37,548 bases of DNA, from the NCBI GenBank assembly GCA_019894715.1, contig JAGXOA010000017.1, positions 1-37,548 of the forward strand, read 5' to 3'. Source of the stretch: Promethearchaeota archaeon. Lineage in GTDB: Archaea; Asgardarchaeota; Lokiarchaeia; Sigyniarchaeales; SOKP01. The notes beneath the pieces are model-generated. The model ran no database searches, was not told the DNA's origin, and was given only the letters and a program-made list of their open reading frames with translations. The translations under genes were made by a program, and so were the position numbers. Positions 16,586 through 25,920 of the stretch are shown in pieces. Position 1 is the first letter of the stretch; each line of letters begins with the position of its first letter.

Positions 16586-18976
16586 TTGAAAATTGGCCTT
16601 TTTATTTGTGGATGCGGAAGAAATATAAGTGGAACAATAGATATTGATAAAGTCTATGATCATTTTTCAAAATTGACTAATTACTATGTTTTTGAAGATC
16701 AATATTTATGTTCAGAATCAGGAGTAAAAAATATTATAAAAGAGATAAAGAAAAAAAAAATGGAACGGATTGTAATTGCTGCTTGTTCATTAAAATTGCA
16801 TGGATCATTATTTCAGAAGACCATTCAAAAAGCAGGAATCAATAAATTTTTATTATCTTTTGCAAATATTAGAGAACAAAATTCATGGGTACACTCAAAA
16901 AATCCAATTAAAGCAACAAAAAAAGCTATTGATCAAATAAATATGGCAGTAGAGAGAGCAAAATTATTAAATCCTTTAGAAGCCCAATATGCAGATATTA
17001 TTCCAAAAACAATGATTATTGGAGGAGGTATTGCAGGTATTAAAGCAGCATTAGCTATTGCCAATGCGGGCTATAATGTATGTATAATCGAAAAAAGACC
17101 GACAATTGGTGGATATATGGCTTTATTCGATAAAACTTTTCCAACACTTGATTGTTCAATCTGTGTTTTAGGGCCATTAATGTCTGAGATAGACGATCAT
17201 CCTAATATAAAACTTTATACACTTTCAAAAGTAAAAAAAGTTAAAGGAAATATTGGAAATTTCAAGGTAACTGTTCTAAAAAAACCTCGCTTTATTAATG
17301 AAGATGAATGTATTCATTGTTTCGATATTTGTAGAGAAGTATGTCCAATTGAGATAAATGATACATTCTTTCCTAGGAGGGCTATAGATGTACCATTTCC
17401 CCAGGCTGTTCCACTATTTCCAGACATTCAAAAAGATTATTGTATAGGATGTAAAGCCTGTGCTCAAGCATGTGAGAGAGAAGCAATAGATTTTAATCAG
17501 AAAGAAGAAATATTAGAGTTTAAAGTGGGTTCAATTATTGTTTCTACAGGTTTGGAACCATTTGATCCTTCAATATTATCAGAATTAAATTATAATAATT
17601 ATCAAGATATAATTACCACTCTTCAGTTGGAAAGGATGCTAAATGGAGATGGCCCCACTAATGGAAAAATTCTAAGACCCTCTACAGGAAAACCACCGAA
17701 AAGAGTTTCATTTGTATTATGTGTAGGATCAAGAAATAAAAAGATTCATCATGATTATTGTAGCCAAGTATGTTGTAATGCTGCTATTAAACAAGCAATA
17801 TTGGTAAAAAAGAATATACCCAACATTAATGTGAATGTCTACTATATTGATATTAGAGCTGTTGGTAAAAATTGTGAAGAATTTTATAACCGAGCAAGAG
17901 AAGATTTTGGAATAAGATTTATAAAAAGCAATATCTCAGCTATAGTAAAGAGTGACACTTCTGATGAATTAATAATAAGAGGAGAAAGTGTCAGTGAAGA
18001 TATGTTATTTGAAAATAAGACAGATTTGGTTGTATTAGCAGTAGGTATAGAACCTGCAAAAAATACAAATAAATTATGCCAAATCCTAAATATTTCACAG
18101 GATACTTATGGGTTCCTTTTGGAAAAACATTTAAAGTTACGATCTTCAGAATCTTCCATAAATGGAATATTTATAGCTGGGGCCATTCAAGGTCCTAAAG
18201 ATATCGCATCCAGTATTGCTCAAGCAGAAAGTGCTGCTGCTAAAGTAATCACTTTATTTATAAAAAGTAGAGTTGAATTAGATCCATATATTGTCTATTT
18301 ACGAAAAGAAAATTGTGATCTTTGTCGCTTATGTTTGAATATTTGTGAATATAATGCTTTAAATATTAAAAATAATGAACTAAATATAATTCAAGCAAAT
18401 TGTACTGGTTGTGGGGCATGTGCTGCAATGTGTCCAAATGAAGCACTTAATATACCTGGATTTACTAAAAAACAGATTTCAGAGCAGATCAAAGTTGTTT
18501 TGAAGAATAAAAATGAGTTTCCTCTAATAATTGGATTTTTATGCAATTGGTGTTCTTATGCTGGAGCAGATCTTGCAGGAACGAGCAAAATAGAATATCC
18601 AACTAATATTAGGGCAATCAGAGTAATGTGCACTGCAATGCTAGATCCTGCTTTAGTTTTTGAAAGTTTATTCTTTGGAGCAGATGGAGTAATTATTATG
18701 GGATGCTATGAAAATGATTGCCATTACGATTCAGGATTTATCAAAGCAAAAAAAAGATATAAAAGTGTTAGAGAAATATTAATCAAAGCGGGAATAAATG
18801 AGGATCGTGTACGAATCGAGAGTGTTGCTGCTGGTGAGGGTGAAAAGTTTGCTAAAGTTGTTTCAGATTTTACGAATAAAATAAAAGGATTAGGAACAAC
18901 TAAGATAAATGAATGTGGAGAGGATAATTCTATTAAAGGGTTAGTAAAATCAAAGCAAAAATTAGGGGAATTATAA
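16586..18976 (+). CDS. hdrA: HdrA-MvhD fusion: flavin and iron-sulphur electron-transfer subunit
   Basis: HdrA carries FAD and iron-sulphur clusters at the centre of flavin-based electron bifurcation or confurcation. Seen in order: the HdrA N-terminal domain (FICGCGRN, AACSLKLHG, ANIREQ), FAD-binding GGGIAG (146-151), the conserved TLDCSICVLGP pair (C190, C193), two ferredoxin motifs (C242-C253, C286-C296), a second flavoprotein half with AGAIQGPKD, two more ferredoxin motifs around 570-620 (NCDLCRLCLNIC, NCTGCGACAAMCP), and a C-terminal MvhD domain with CNWC, an MC and GCYENDCHY. TTG at 16586 is forced as start because an in-frame TGA lies at 16577. HdrB, HdrC and hydrogenase subunits are absent from the window, so partners must be encoded elsewhere. 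Confidence 0.95.
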   Translation: MKIGLFICGCGRNISGTIDIDKVYDHFSKLTNYYVFEDQYLCSESGVKNIIKEIKKKKMERIVIAACSLKLHGSLFQKTIQKAGINKFLLSFANIREQNSWVHSKNPIKATKKAIDQINMAVERAKLLNPLEAQYADIIPKTMIIGGGIAGIKAALAIANAGYNVCIIEKRPTIGGYMALFDKTFPTLDCSICVLGPLMSEIDDHPNIKLYTLSKVKKVKGNIGNFKVTVLKKPRFINEDECIHCFDICREVCPIEINDTFFPRRAIDVPFPQAVPLFPDIQKDYCIGCKACAQACEREAIDFNQKEEILEFKVGSIIVSTGLEPFDPSILSELNYNNYQDIITTLQLERMLNGDGPTNGKILRPSTGKPPKRVSFVLCVGSRNKKIHHDYCSQVCCNAAIKQAILVKKNIPNINVNVYYIDIRAVGKNCEEFYNRAREDFGIRFIKSNISAIVKSDTSDELIIRGESVSEDMLFENKTDLVVLAVGIEPAKNTNKLCQILNISQDTYGFLLEKHLKLRSSESSINGIFIAGAIQGPKDIASSIAQAESAAAKVITLFIKSRVELDPYIVYLRKENCDLCRLCLNICEYNALNIKNNELNIIQANCTGCGACAAMCPNEALNIPGFTKKQISEQIKVVLKNKNEFPLIIGFLCNWCSYAGADLAGTSKIEYPTNIRAIRVMCTAMLDPALVFESLFFGADGVIIMGCYENDCHYDSGFIKAKKRYKSVREILIKAGINEDRVRIESVAAGEGEKFAKVVSDFTNKIKGLGTTKINECGEDNSIKGLVKSKQKLGEL

Positions 18977-19182
18977 ATATAAAAACATATCATTTTTTAT
19001 TAAGACCTTTTTACTAGATAAATTAAAAAGATTAATTTGCTTTTAAGATAAATTAGGTATCATTATTTTTTTTATAAATTTATAATCAATTGAGAACTAC
19101 ATTTTTTTTATATTGATTCATTGATTTTTTTAACTAAAAATAGAAATGTAATATACAAAAAACAATTGGGCATATATTCTAA

Positions 19183-19650
19183 ATGAACGAAAAATCAGAA
19201 AATATTGAGAAGGATACTAAATTAAAATTTTTTAATGAAGCGGTTGAATATATTAATAAATTTGATATTCTTGGTTCTACAAATATAGATGATAGTATTA
19301 TTGCTAAATCTGGTACTTTAGTAAATACAGATTCCTTGAGAGATGAAATGCTAACTGAACTTGATTATCTGAAAGATTTAATTATAAATAATCCAGATAT
19401 CAAATTAAGTAAATTATCTAAAAAGGAAAAAGAATTATATAATAAATTTGTAAAATACTTTTCTTACTGTCCTGTTTGTGATAGCGATAACCATTATTAT
19501 AATCTAAAACATATGTATTTCGATGATAAACTGACATTTTTAAAAAAAAAGCTTATAGCCCTTATGCATAACAAGAATAAAAAAATATTAAAATACAATG
19601 TAATTTTTGGAATTCCTTGTTGTAATTGCTATAAAAAGTTTTTTGAGTAA
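19183..19650 (+). CDS. Hypothetical protein with a C-terminal zinc-binding site
   Basis: I do not recognise the family. The 155-residue protein is helical and charged over its first 95 residues, then has YCPVCDSDNHYYNLKHMYFD and a closing GIPCCNCYKK, giving C-x2-C and CC-x-C pairs 50 residues apart that could bind zinc. No TM segment is present. It converges on the gelsolin-domain gene with 74 bases between the stops. It may be Asgard-specific. Confidence 0.6.
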   Translation: MNEKSENIEKDTKLKFFNEAVEYINKFDILGSTNIDDSIIAKSGTLVNTDSLRDEMLTELDYLKDLIINNPDIKLSKLSKKEKELYNKFVKYFSYCPVCDSDNHYYNLKHMYFDDKLTFLKKKLIALMHNKNKKILKYNVIFGIPCCNCYKKFFE

Positions 19651-19724
19651 TTTATGAAATTTAAAAATCGTTTTAAATCATTAAAATTTAAAAAAGGGAA
19701 TTTTAAAATCTATTTTAACTGATA

Positions 19725-21053
19725 TTAATCATTGCTACTTGGAATTTTTGGTAAATTTCGTTTAGAGGAAGTTGTTTTAGAATTATTATTCCCTCTCCTT
19801 TTTAGAATCTCAACAGCATCTACATTATCTTTTTTATCATTAAAATAAATTCTAAATAAATGAGATGATAGGGAAATTATTTCTTTAGGAAACTTTTTTA
19901 CTAATGTCCATTCTTCTTCTTCTCTTTCTTCACCAAAAATCTCGATCTTTTTAGAGATGACACCATAAAGATTAAAACCAATTATTAAATTTTCTCTATG
20001 ATGATTTTCGGGAATATCTATATTAAGAATTTTTTTATCTATTGAAACATCATCAGTAGTTATTTTTAATGATGTTTTTTTCATCTCTGGTTTTCCTTTA
20101 CTGCTATTATCCGGCTTTAAAACCTCTAACGCATCAACAATTCCTTTTTTTGTGTTGAAATAAATTCTACATAGATAATTATCAAGACTATAGATACCTT
20201 TAGGAAGGTTTTTAACTTTTTCCCATTCTTTTTCCTCTACATCTTCTCCAAAAACATTTGTAATTTTAGAAACAGCACCATATAAAGATTCTCCAATAAT
20301 CAGGTTTTGTCTTTTGTATAGATTTGGTAATTCATTTGCAAGGATTTTTCTAATAACTTCTTTTTGATCTGATTTTGTTAACTTTTGAGTGGCAGATTTA
20401 TATTCTTTCATTGGTATAGACTTATGTGATGGACTTAATTGTTGACTAGTTTTATAGGATACGTCAATTCCCTTACTTTTCATCTCTTCCAATGCTGGTG
20501 AATAATATTCTTGATCTTCTTCTTTTTTAGTAGAGACATCATCGATTACTTGTCCTTTTATTACATTCATATCTTTTTCAATATTTCGAACATATCGCAT
20601 ATCCTCCAATTTTTCTTCTACTTCCATAGATTCTAATCTGAAAGTTTTAAGAAATTCTACAGGTTCATCACCTTGATCAACGGATACAATTTTACAGCGA
20701 TGAAATGCTGCATTTTTAATTAGTTCATCTTGAAGTTTGCTTGCTACTCTCGAACTAATAAATCTTTTTCGAACAGGAGATTTTGCACCTTTCCAAATAA
20801 ATATTCTTCTAACATCTTCTTTAACAATTACGAAGACTTGTTCAAGATGGAGGATTTCTTGCAAATTATTTTCATTGGCCTCTACCCTTTGCTCTTCTCC
20901 AGTCTCTAGAAGCTCATAAACCATGAAATTGTCATATTCAGTCATTTTTGGTATAGAAACAATTTTTTGTATAAAAATCTTCTTTAAACAAATATAAAAG
21001 TATGTAAATAAAAATTTTAGTAACTCAAAGAATTTATAATTCATTTTAATCAA
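19725..21053 (-). CDS. Gelsolin-domain protein with two tandem unrecognised domains
   Basis: Residues about 44-138 match a gelsolin/ADF-like domain: VYELLETGEE, the core strand FVIVKEDVRRIFIWKGAKS, the helix RKRFISSRVASKLQ, and KIVSVDQGDEPVEFLKTF. Gelsolins bind actin, and single-domain forms are known from Asgard archaea. A 90-residue charged linker leads to two copies of a 78-residue domain (236-313, 341-418) sharing ENLIIG-type, LYG(A/V)(V/I)SK, FGE, EEW and (C/F)RIYFN(D/T)KK...VDA(L/V)E(V/I)L(K). Start is uncertain: TTG 21053 or ATG 21044 adds a hydrophobic helix (FFELLKFLFTYFYICLKKIF) that could anchor the protein; ATG 20945 (MTEYDNFMVY) gives a soluble form. TATA-like elements exist for both. 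It is divergent from the phospholipid synthase gene. Confidence 0.82.
   Translation of the reverse strand: MIKMNYKFFELLKFLFTYFYICLKKIFIQKIVSIPKMTEYDNFMVYELLETGEEQRVEANENNLQEILHLEQVFVIVKEDVRRIFIWKGAKSPVRKRFISSRVASKLQDELIKNAAFHRCKIVSVDQGDEPVEFLKTFRLESMEVEEKLEDMRYVRNIEKDMNVIKGQVIDDVSTKKEEDQEYYSPALEEMKSKGIDVSYKTSQQLSPSHKSIPMKEYKSATQKLTKSDQKEVIRKILANELPNLYKRQNLIIGESLYGAVSKITNVFGEDVEEKEWEKVKNLPKGIYSLDNYLCRIYFNTKKGIVDALEVLKPDNSSKGKPEMKKTSLKITTDDVSIDKKILNIDIPENHHRENLIIGFNLYGVISKKIEIFGEEREEEEWTLVKKFPKEIISLSSHLFRIYFNDKKDNVDAVEILKRRGNNNSKTTSSKRNLPKIPSSND
19800..20348 (-). repeat. Two tandem copies of a 78-residue novel domain
   Basis: Copy A is coded by 20348-20115 and copy B by 20033-19800. They align without gaps over most of their length, with matching NLIIG, LYG, SK, FGE, EEW, FPK/LPK, LCRIYFN/LFRIYFN and VDA(L/V)E(V/I)LK. 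Divergence at DNA level shows the duplication is old. Confidence 0.75.
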
Positions 21054-21132
21054 ATTAATGAAAAAGAATATTCATATTTTATAATTGATTTAGGAGAAAT
21101 CTTTAATTATAATGTGATTTAATAAATATATA

Positions 21133-21921
21133 ATGTCAAAAATTGTTAATCTATTAAAATTAAAAGATTACATCACCCTTACAGGTACAACTCTTGGCTT
21201 AATTGCTGTTCTTTTGGTTACTATTGGTGGACGTGCTTTTGTCTCTTTAGGATTTTTCTTATTAGCCTTTACTGTGGGGACGGATTTATTAGATGGATAT
21301 ATTGCTCGGAAAACAGGGACTATTAATGAAATAGGAAAACAATTAGATTCTCTAAATGATTCTTTAACTTTTGGAATTGCACCCGCAGTCCTTATGTTTC
21401 AAGGATTTCGAAGAATTGTTGATTCTTTAGATCCTTATGATTATATTTTATTAATTGCTTGTGTTATATTTGCACTATGTGCAATAATAAGATTAGCCCG
21501 ATTTAACATTTCTAATGCTCCAGGATATACAGGAATTCCAACACCTTTAAGTGCCTTATTAATGATAAATTTTTTTTATGCAAATTATTTTTTTGCAATC
21601 GCAGAAGGAGGAGGAGGATATCAAGCATATGATATTGCTTTTCCTTTCTTTTCATATATTTTGATTCCAATAATAATGATCTTTTTGGGTTGGACAAATA
21701 TTACAACAAGTATAAACTTTGGGGAGAAAGATAAGAAAATCTACAGGTATTTCATAGTATTTGCACCGCTCTGTCCTATTTTTGGTATAATTGGAATAAT
21801 AAATCCATCATTTGTCATAGCTGTGATTGTGAGTTTAGTATTTTTTATTTTTGTAATTATTGAAATCATTTACATTGCTTTTGGACTTATAACAACAAAA
21901 TTGAATAGAAATTCTGAGTAA
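21133..21921 (+). CDS. pssA: CDP-alcohol phosphatidyltransferase, PssA type (archaetidylserine synthase)
   Basis: The CDP-alcohol phosphatidyltransferase signature is complete: D51, D54-G55, A58-R59, G68, D72 and D76 in the order DxxDGxxAR-x8-GxxxDxxxD. Six to eight TM helices span the 262 residues. The following FGIAPAVLMF and RLARFNIS...GYTGIPTP are typical of the PssA (phosphatidylserine synthase) branch rather than PgsA. In an archaeon the substrate is probably CDP-archaeol, giving archaetidylserine at the membrane; substrate choice cannot be read from sequence. Divergent from the gelsolin gene with 79 bases between starts. Confidence 0.9.
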   Translation: MSKIVNLLKLKDYITLTGTTLGLIAVLLVTIGGRAFVSLGFFLLAFTVGTDLLDGYIARKTGTINEIGKQLDSLNDSLTFGIAPAVLMFQGFRRIVDSLDPYDYILLIACVIFALCAIIRLARFNISNAPGYTGIPTPLSALLMINFFYANYFFAIAEGGGGYQAYDIAFPFFSYILIPIIMIFLGWTNITTSINFGEKDKKIYRYFIVFAPLCPIFGIIGIINPSFVIAVIVSLVFFIFVIIEIIYIAFGLITTKLNRNSE

Positions 21922-22009
21922 TATTGATTCTTGGAATTCTTTTTTTTTTATTAATAGAATAAATAAAAGAAGAGCTAAATTTTCTTAAATTTGCTAATTA
22001 AGAATAATA

Positions 22010-23986
22010 TTATGTGAATAATCTATTCTTCCATTCCTCGATAGTCTTAAAGATATTATTCTTTTGCTCAGTTGTTAGTAACATTTTTTGCTTTTTATAG
22101 TCATTTATAAATCTTCTGATATTATGTAGAGTTACTGAAAATCCTCTTTTTTCTAAAATTAATTCAGTAATTTTATCTAATTCTTGAGCTATAGTTTCAC
22201 CTGATTGAATATTTATATTTTGTATTAAAGCATTAAATGCATCATTTATCATCATACCTGAAGCGTCCCCTGCTTTTGGATTAACCATTGATAAAAATTT
22301 TACTTGTTTACTTAAGGAAGATTGCGTCTTTTCGTCTTGAATTTGAGAAGAATATAGATTATCTTTATTTTCCCCAGAATTATTTGATTGTATTGGAATA
22401 TTTGGAACTTTTGGGCTTTCTGGATCACTTAATGGTGGTTTAGGAATTTCAGAACCTTGTAAAATAATCTTTTTATTGTCAATTATTCCCATATTTTGAG
22501 AGAGAGGTACATTGTTCATCTCTGGATAATTATATTTTTCTTCCCTAATTAATGTTTGATCTGATTCATATTTTGCATTAGACCATATTTTATATAAGGA
22601 AGGCTTTAATAGGTTAACAAGAATATTATTTTTTGATAAAATACCAATAAAATTATTGAGTTGGTCTTTATTTTCTGTAATTATACCGAAAGCTATGAAG
22701 TTATCATCAGATTTAACTCCTATAAAATTTTGATTATCATATTTTCGATATTCAAGATCATTAATTTCTTTAAATTTTTTGACTTTACTATTAACATGAG
22801 GATCAGAGGATGCAATTTTGATTCTTGTTGTTTTAGGTATTGTTTTAAGGATTTCCAGTTCTAAATAATCTTCTATTTTGGGTACAATTATTAATAATTC
22901 TTCTTTTGAGCTATTAATAGCAAACGACAAGTATTTTTGAATCTTGGTAATACTATTGATAGCTTGTGTTTTTTGTTTGATGTTTTGACCAGAGGAAACT
23001 GCTTTTAATTTTGATTCTGAGATTAGTGTAATAATTGGATTATTTAATTTTTCTATTTGTTTTATCGATTTTTGAATTATAGCACTTAATTTACTTATTA
23101 TTAGAGATTTAAGTTCATCAATATTTTGATCTAGACTTTGCTTTTTATCATTAATTACATCTGAGATCTTATTTATATCTATTTCAAAACTACTAAGTAA
23201 ATTTAAGAGTAACATTTTAAAATCGTCTCGTGAATGTATAGCATTTTCAATGATTTCATTAAATGGTACTTTACTAAACTCCTCTTTTATCATGGAATTT
23301 AGAGTATTTACAAAATCTTTTACTATGTTACCTAATTTATCTTTAAAAGTTTCTTCAAGTATTTGAAATAATAATTCTTCTTTCTTGGCTTTAATCTCTA
23401 AACCTCCTATTTTTGATTTTAGTTCTTCTTTAAGCTTGATAAATGTTTTTATTAGACTTGAGAATTGTGTTTGAGAAATATTTTTTATCATATTTTGAAT
23501 TTCTAATATTATATCACCAACCTTATGAATAACATCCATTTGATTAGATATATCTTCAGCATCTTTTTTTTGCAAGAGGCTATCTTCAATAAAATTATTT
23601 TCAATTTCTTTATATTCTTTGAGAATAGTATTAAACTCAATTTTATTATTCTTATTAAATATCTCATTTGTGGTTTTCACAATTAAACTATCCAGAGCAG
23701 ATCTGATTTCAGAAAAACTTGCTTCAATATTTTTAAAATAATCTAATATTGGATTATAAGGAGGAATTGCTAAAAACTCAGTTAATGATATATCTTTAAC
23801 AATATTTGTCTGGATTAATAATCCAGCATTAAGGAGTTCATTTAAATTCACAATTATGTCCTTTTCATTTATTTCTGGTAAAATTGAATTTAATTCTTGA
23901 AAAGATAAAACATCCTTCCCAAAAGATTCCAAATAGATTTTAATAGATTCCTCTGACAATTTTAATTGACTAAGTATTTTTTCCAT
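22010..23986 (-). CDS. TrmB-like winged-helix protein with long coiled coil and PLD/TrmB-like domain
   Basis: Residues 1-75 look like a TrmB-type winged helix (LKLSEESIKIYL, FQELNSILPEIN, LNELLNAGLLIQ). Residues about 80-335 are predicted to be almost all helix, with heptad-like Leu/Ile spacing and many Lys/Glu, giving a long coiled coil. Residues about 340-470 resemble the alpha-beta module after the TrmB winged helix (related to phospholipase-D-like folds): SSKEELLIIVPKIEDYLE, RIKIASSD, FIGVKSDDNFIAFG. A Pro-rich linker and a charged helical domain (about 570-658) finish the protein. I know no named family of this order. It may bind DNA or act as a scaffold. Divergent from the vWA genes over a 550-base gap. 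Confidence 0.65.
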   Translation of the reverse strand: MEKILSQLKLSEESIKIYLESFGKDVLSFQELNSILPEINEKDIIVNLNELLNAGLLIQTNIVKDISLTEFLAIPPYNPILDYFKNIEASFSEIRSALDSLIVKTTNEIFNKNNKIEFNTILKEYKEIENNFIEDSLLQKKDAEDISNQMDVIHKVGDIILEIQNMIKNISQTQFSSLIKTFIKLKEELKSKIGGLEIKAKKEELLFQILEETFKDKLGNIVKDFVNTLNSMIKEEFSKVPFNEIIENAIHSRDDFKMLLLNLLSSFEIDINKISDVINDKKQSLDQNIDELKSLIISKLSAIIQKSIKQIEKLNNPIITLISESKLKAVSSGQNIKQKTQAINSITKIQKYLSFAINSSKEELLIIVPKIEDYLELEILKTIPKTTRIKIASSDPHVNSKVKKFKEINDLEYRKYDNQNFIGVKSDDNFIAFGIITENKDQLNNFIGILSKNNILVNLLKPSLYKIWSNAKYESDQTLIREEKYNYPEMNNVPLSQNMGIIDNKKIILQGSEIPKPPLSDPESPKVPNIPIQSNNSGENKDNLYSSQIQDEKTQSSLSKQVKFLSMVNPKAGDASGMMINDAFNALIQNINIQSGETIAQELDKITELILEKRGFSVTLHNIRRFINDYKKQKMLLTTEQKNNIFKTIEEWKNRLFT

Positions 23987-24536
23987 TTTTACATTCTACA
24001 AATATTTGTTTATACTTAATTTTTAAAATTAAAATATTATATGAACAATTCAGTTTTATTAAAAATATTATAATCTTATAAACTTTACAGTAAGATTTAT
24101 AGTTGCAAAAAATCTAGAAATTCATAGACTTTTATGAATTGTCTCACAAATAATCGATGAAGGACAATTATTAAATTTTTTTTATTCTATTCCATTTTTT
24201 TAGTTTTTTTATACAAATACCAAAAAGAGACATGTTAAATTCAATTGAATATATACACCCTAAATAATAATAATAATCCCTTATACTTCTTGAAAAACTA
24301 GTAATAATTAATGATGTCTATAATTTTCATGATTTTAGTAAATAAAGAACTGCCCCTAAAGATATTCGGAAATTAAAATAAAGTACCTTTTATTATGAAA
24401 AAAGAAAATCTTATTTTAATTCATTAATCATAATAAATATAAATTAAAATATGACATTCTGAATTTTATTATATAGAAAGAAATTTAAGAAAATTCTATT
24501 ATTTCTATTTTAAGAAACTGGAGATATTTTAATATA
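23987..24536. other. 550-base intergenic region between divergent genes
   Basis: No coding signal in six frames beyond a chance 22-codon frame at 24311. It contains a perfect 8-bp inverted repeat, AATTCATA (24119-24126) and TATGAATT (24133-24140) with a six-base loop, possibly an operator. T- and A-rich tracts near 24176-24210 and 24440 could hold promoters for the flanking genes. The length is unusual for this compact segment. Confidence 0.4.
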
Positions 24537-25736
24537 TTGTCATCAGAAAAATATGAAGATGTATTTTTTTATTTAGATTTAGCAAAAGATTATATAAAAA
24601 AAAAATCATTATTAAGTTTAATAGAAGAATACATCGAAAAGAAAAGGAAATATAATTTAAAAGGTCAATTTGCTCTTTTATTTTTTAGTAATGATGATTT
24701 TCCAATTTTTAATAGTGATCAAAGTGACTCTGTCAAATTTTCTGAAACACTTGATTTAAATTGGAAGAATCGAACAACAATTAAATCTAATTTTGAAAAA
24801 GGATTATTTTATATCTTATCTTATGTAGCAGAGTCTATTAGAAAGAAATCAAAATCAAATAGAATTATAATTCTAACTGATACTCCAAGCGAACTTTCTG
24901 AAGGATATCAAGAAGCATTGTATGATCTTATTTCGAAAGTTAAATATTTTCCAACATTTATTGATGTTATTCGTGTGGTTGGAGAAGGTAAAAGATTTTT
25001 CAAAGATGATGTTAAATTAAATATCATTGCATCAGATACAAGAGGAGGAATCTTTTATACCCACGACAAGAAAGAATTAAAACTTGTTTTTAATCAACTT
25101 GTTAAGGTTAAAGAATTAGTGAATCTTTATTCTGATAGACCAGAACATATTGAGATAACTCAAGAAGATCTAATGTTTTATAGAAATTTATCAAAAAATT
25201 TAATAGAATCTGAAAGTAAAGAAGATTTAATGTGTAATTTGTGTAATAAAGAAATTTGTCCTATCTGCTCAGATGTTTATGATATACCCAAAAGCTGTGA
25301 GGAATGTGGCACATCATTTCATAACTGTTGTATTTTAGAGTATTCCGTAGAATTTAATATAGGAATACCATTTATTTTTAGATGCCCTAAATGTGGTATC
25401 TTATTAAAACTTAAAAAAGAGCAATTAGACAAAGAGGGAGAAGAAATAAAAAAAAAACTTTTTACAGAATCAAGAAAATTAGACAACTCTCGACCAACTA
25501 TTAATATTAAGGATAAGGAAAAACAGAGCTTTTATCAAGATAAAAAAGATACTAATTTGAATTTAGATGTTAAAGTAGAATTACCTCTGAAAATAATGAT
25601 TCCTGAACATAAATCTCAAAATCTACATATTGAAGATGATGATATAAAAATTATACGAGTTGGGGGATATTTTGGAAAATTATACAAAGTACGGAAAAAA
25701 GAAGGAAAATTATCTTATGAGAAATTTGCTCCATGA
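24537..25736 (+). CDS. vWA-domain protein with RING/PHD-like zinc finger (paralogue 1)
   Basis: Residues 7-190 form a von Willebrand A-like alpha-beta domain: FFYLDLAKDY at the first strand, NRIIILTDTPSE at the fourth, FIDVIRV at the fifth. The MIDAS motif DxSxS is degenerate (D-L-A-K-D at 14-18). A treble-clef finger follows: C233-x2-C236 then C241-x2-C244-x9-C254-x2-C257-x4-H262, C264/C265 and C283-x2-C286. This is the C4HC3 order of PHD or RING-like fingers. A charged linker leads to the VGGYFGK motif (375-381). TTG at 24537 is the start. Role unknown; vWA plus RING occurs in eukaryotic ubiquitin ligases (RGLG type), but no E2-binding evidence exists here. The paralogue lies 184 bases downstream. 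Confidence 0.75.
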   Translation: MSSEKYEDVFFYLDLAKDYIKKKSLLSLIEEYIEKKRKYNLKGQFALLFFSNDDFPIFNSDQSDSVKFSETLDLNWKNRTTIKSNFEKGLFYILSYVAESIRKKSKSNRIIILTDTPSELSEGYQEALYDLISKVKYFPTFIDVIRVVGEGKRFFKDDVKLNIIASDTRGGIFYTHDKKELKLVFNQLVKVKELVNLYSDRPEHIEITQEDLMFYRNLSKNLIESESKEDLMCNLCNKEICPICSDVYDIPKSCEECGTSFHNCCILEYSVEFNIGIPFIFRCPKCGILLKLKKEQLDKEGEEIKKKLFTESRKLDNSRPTINIKDKEKQSFYQDKKDTNLNLDVKVELPLKIMIPEHKSQNLHIEDDDIKIIRVGGYFGKLYKVRKKEGKLSYEKFAP

Positions 25737-25920
25737 TTTGAAAATATTTTTTATATGAATGTAATAGGATTATTATGAATTAAAATAAATTTTTAAATAA
25801 AAATAAATAAGAATTCTTTTTTATTGTTCCTAAATGAAAATTTATTATTTTTTCATTGATGAAAAAGAAAGATTTTATGGTTAAATTATAATCAATATCA
25901 AACCAAGGATATAACATAAT

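Noticed and set aside
3636-16597. Similar string TACGT(A/G)AATTTGCT upstream of ABCE1 (about 3638) and at the HdrA start (about 16573)
   Set aside because: Only two clear copies at different distances from the starts, and AATTTGCT also occurs elsewhere; probably chance in AT-rich DNA.
24311-24376. Small open frame in the 550-base gap
   Set aside because: Twenty-one residues, no TM helix or motif; expected by chance.
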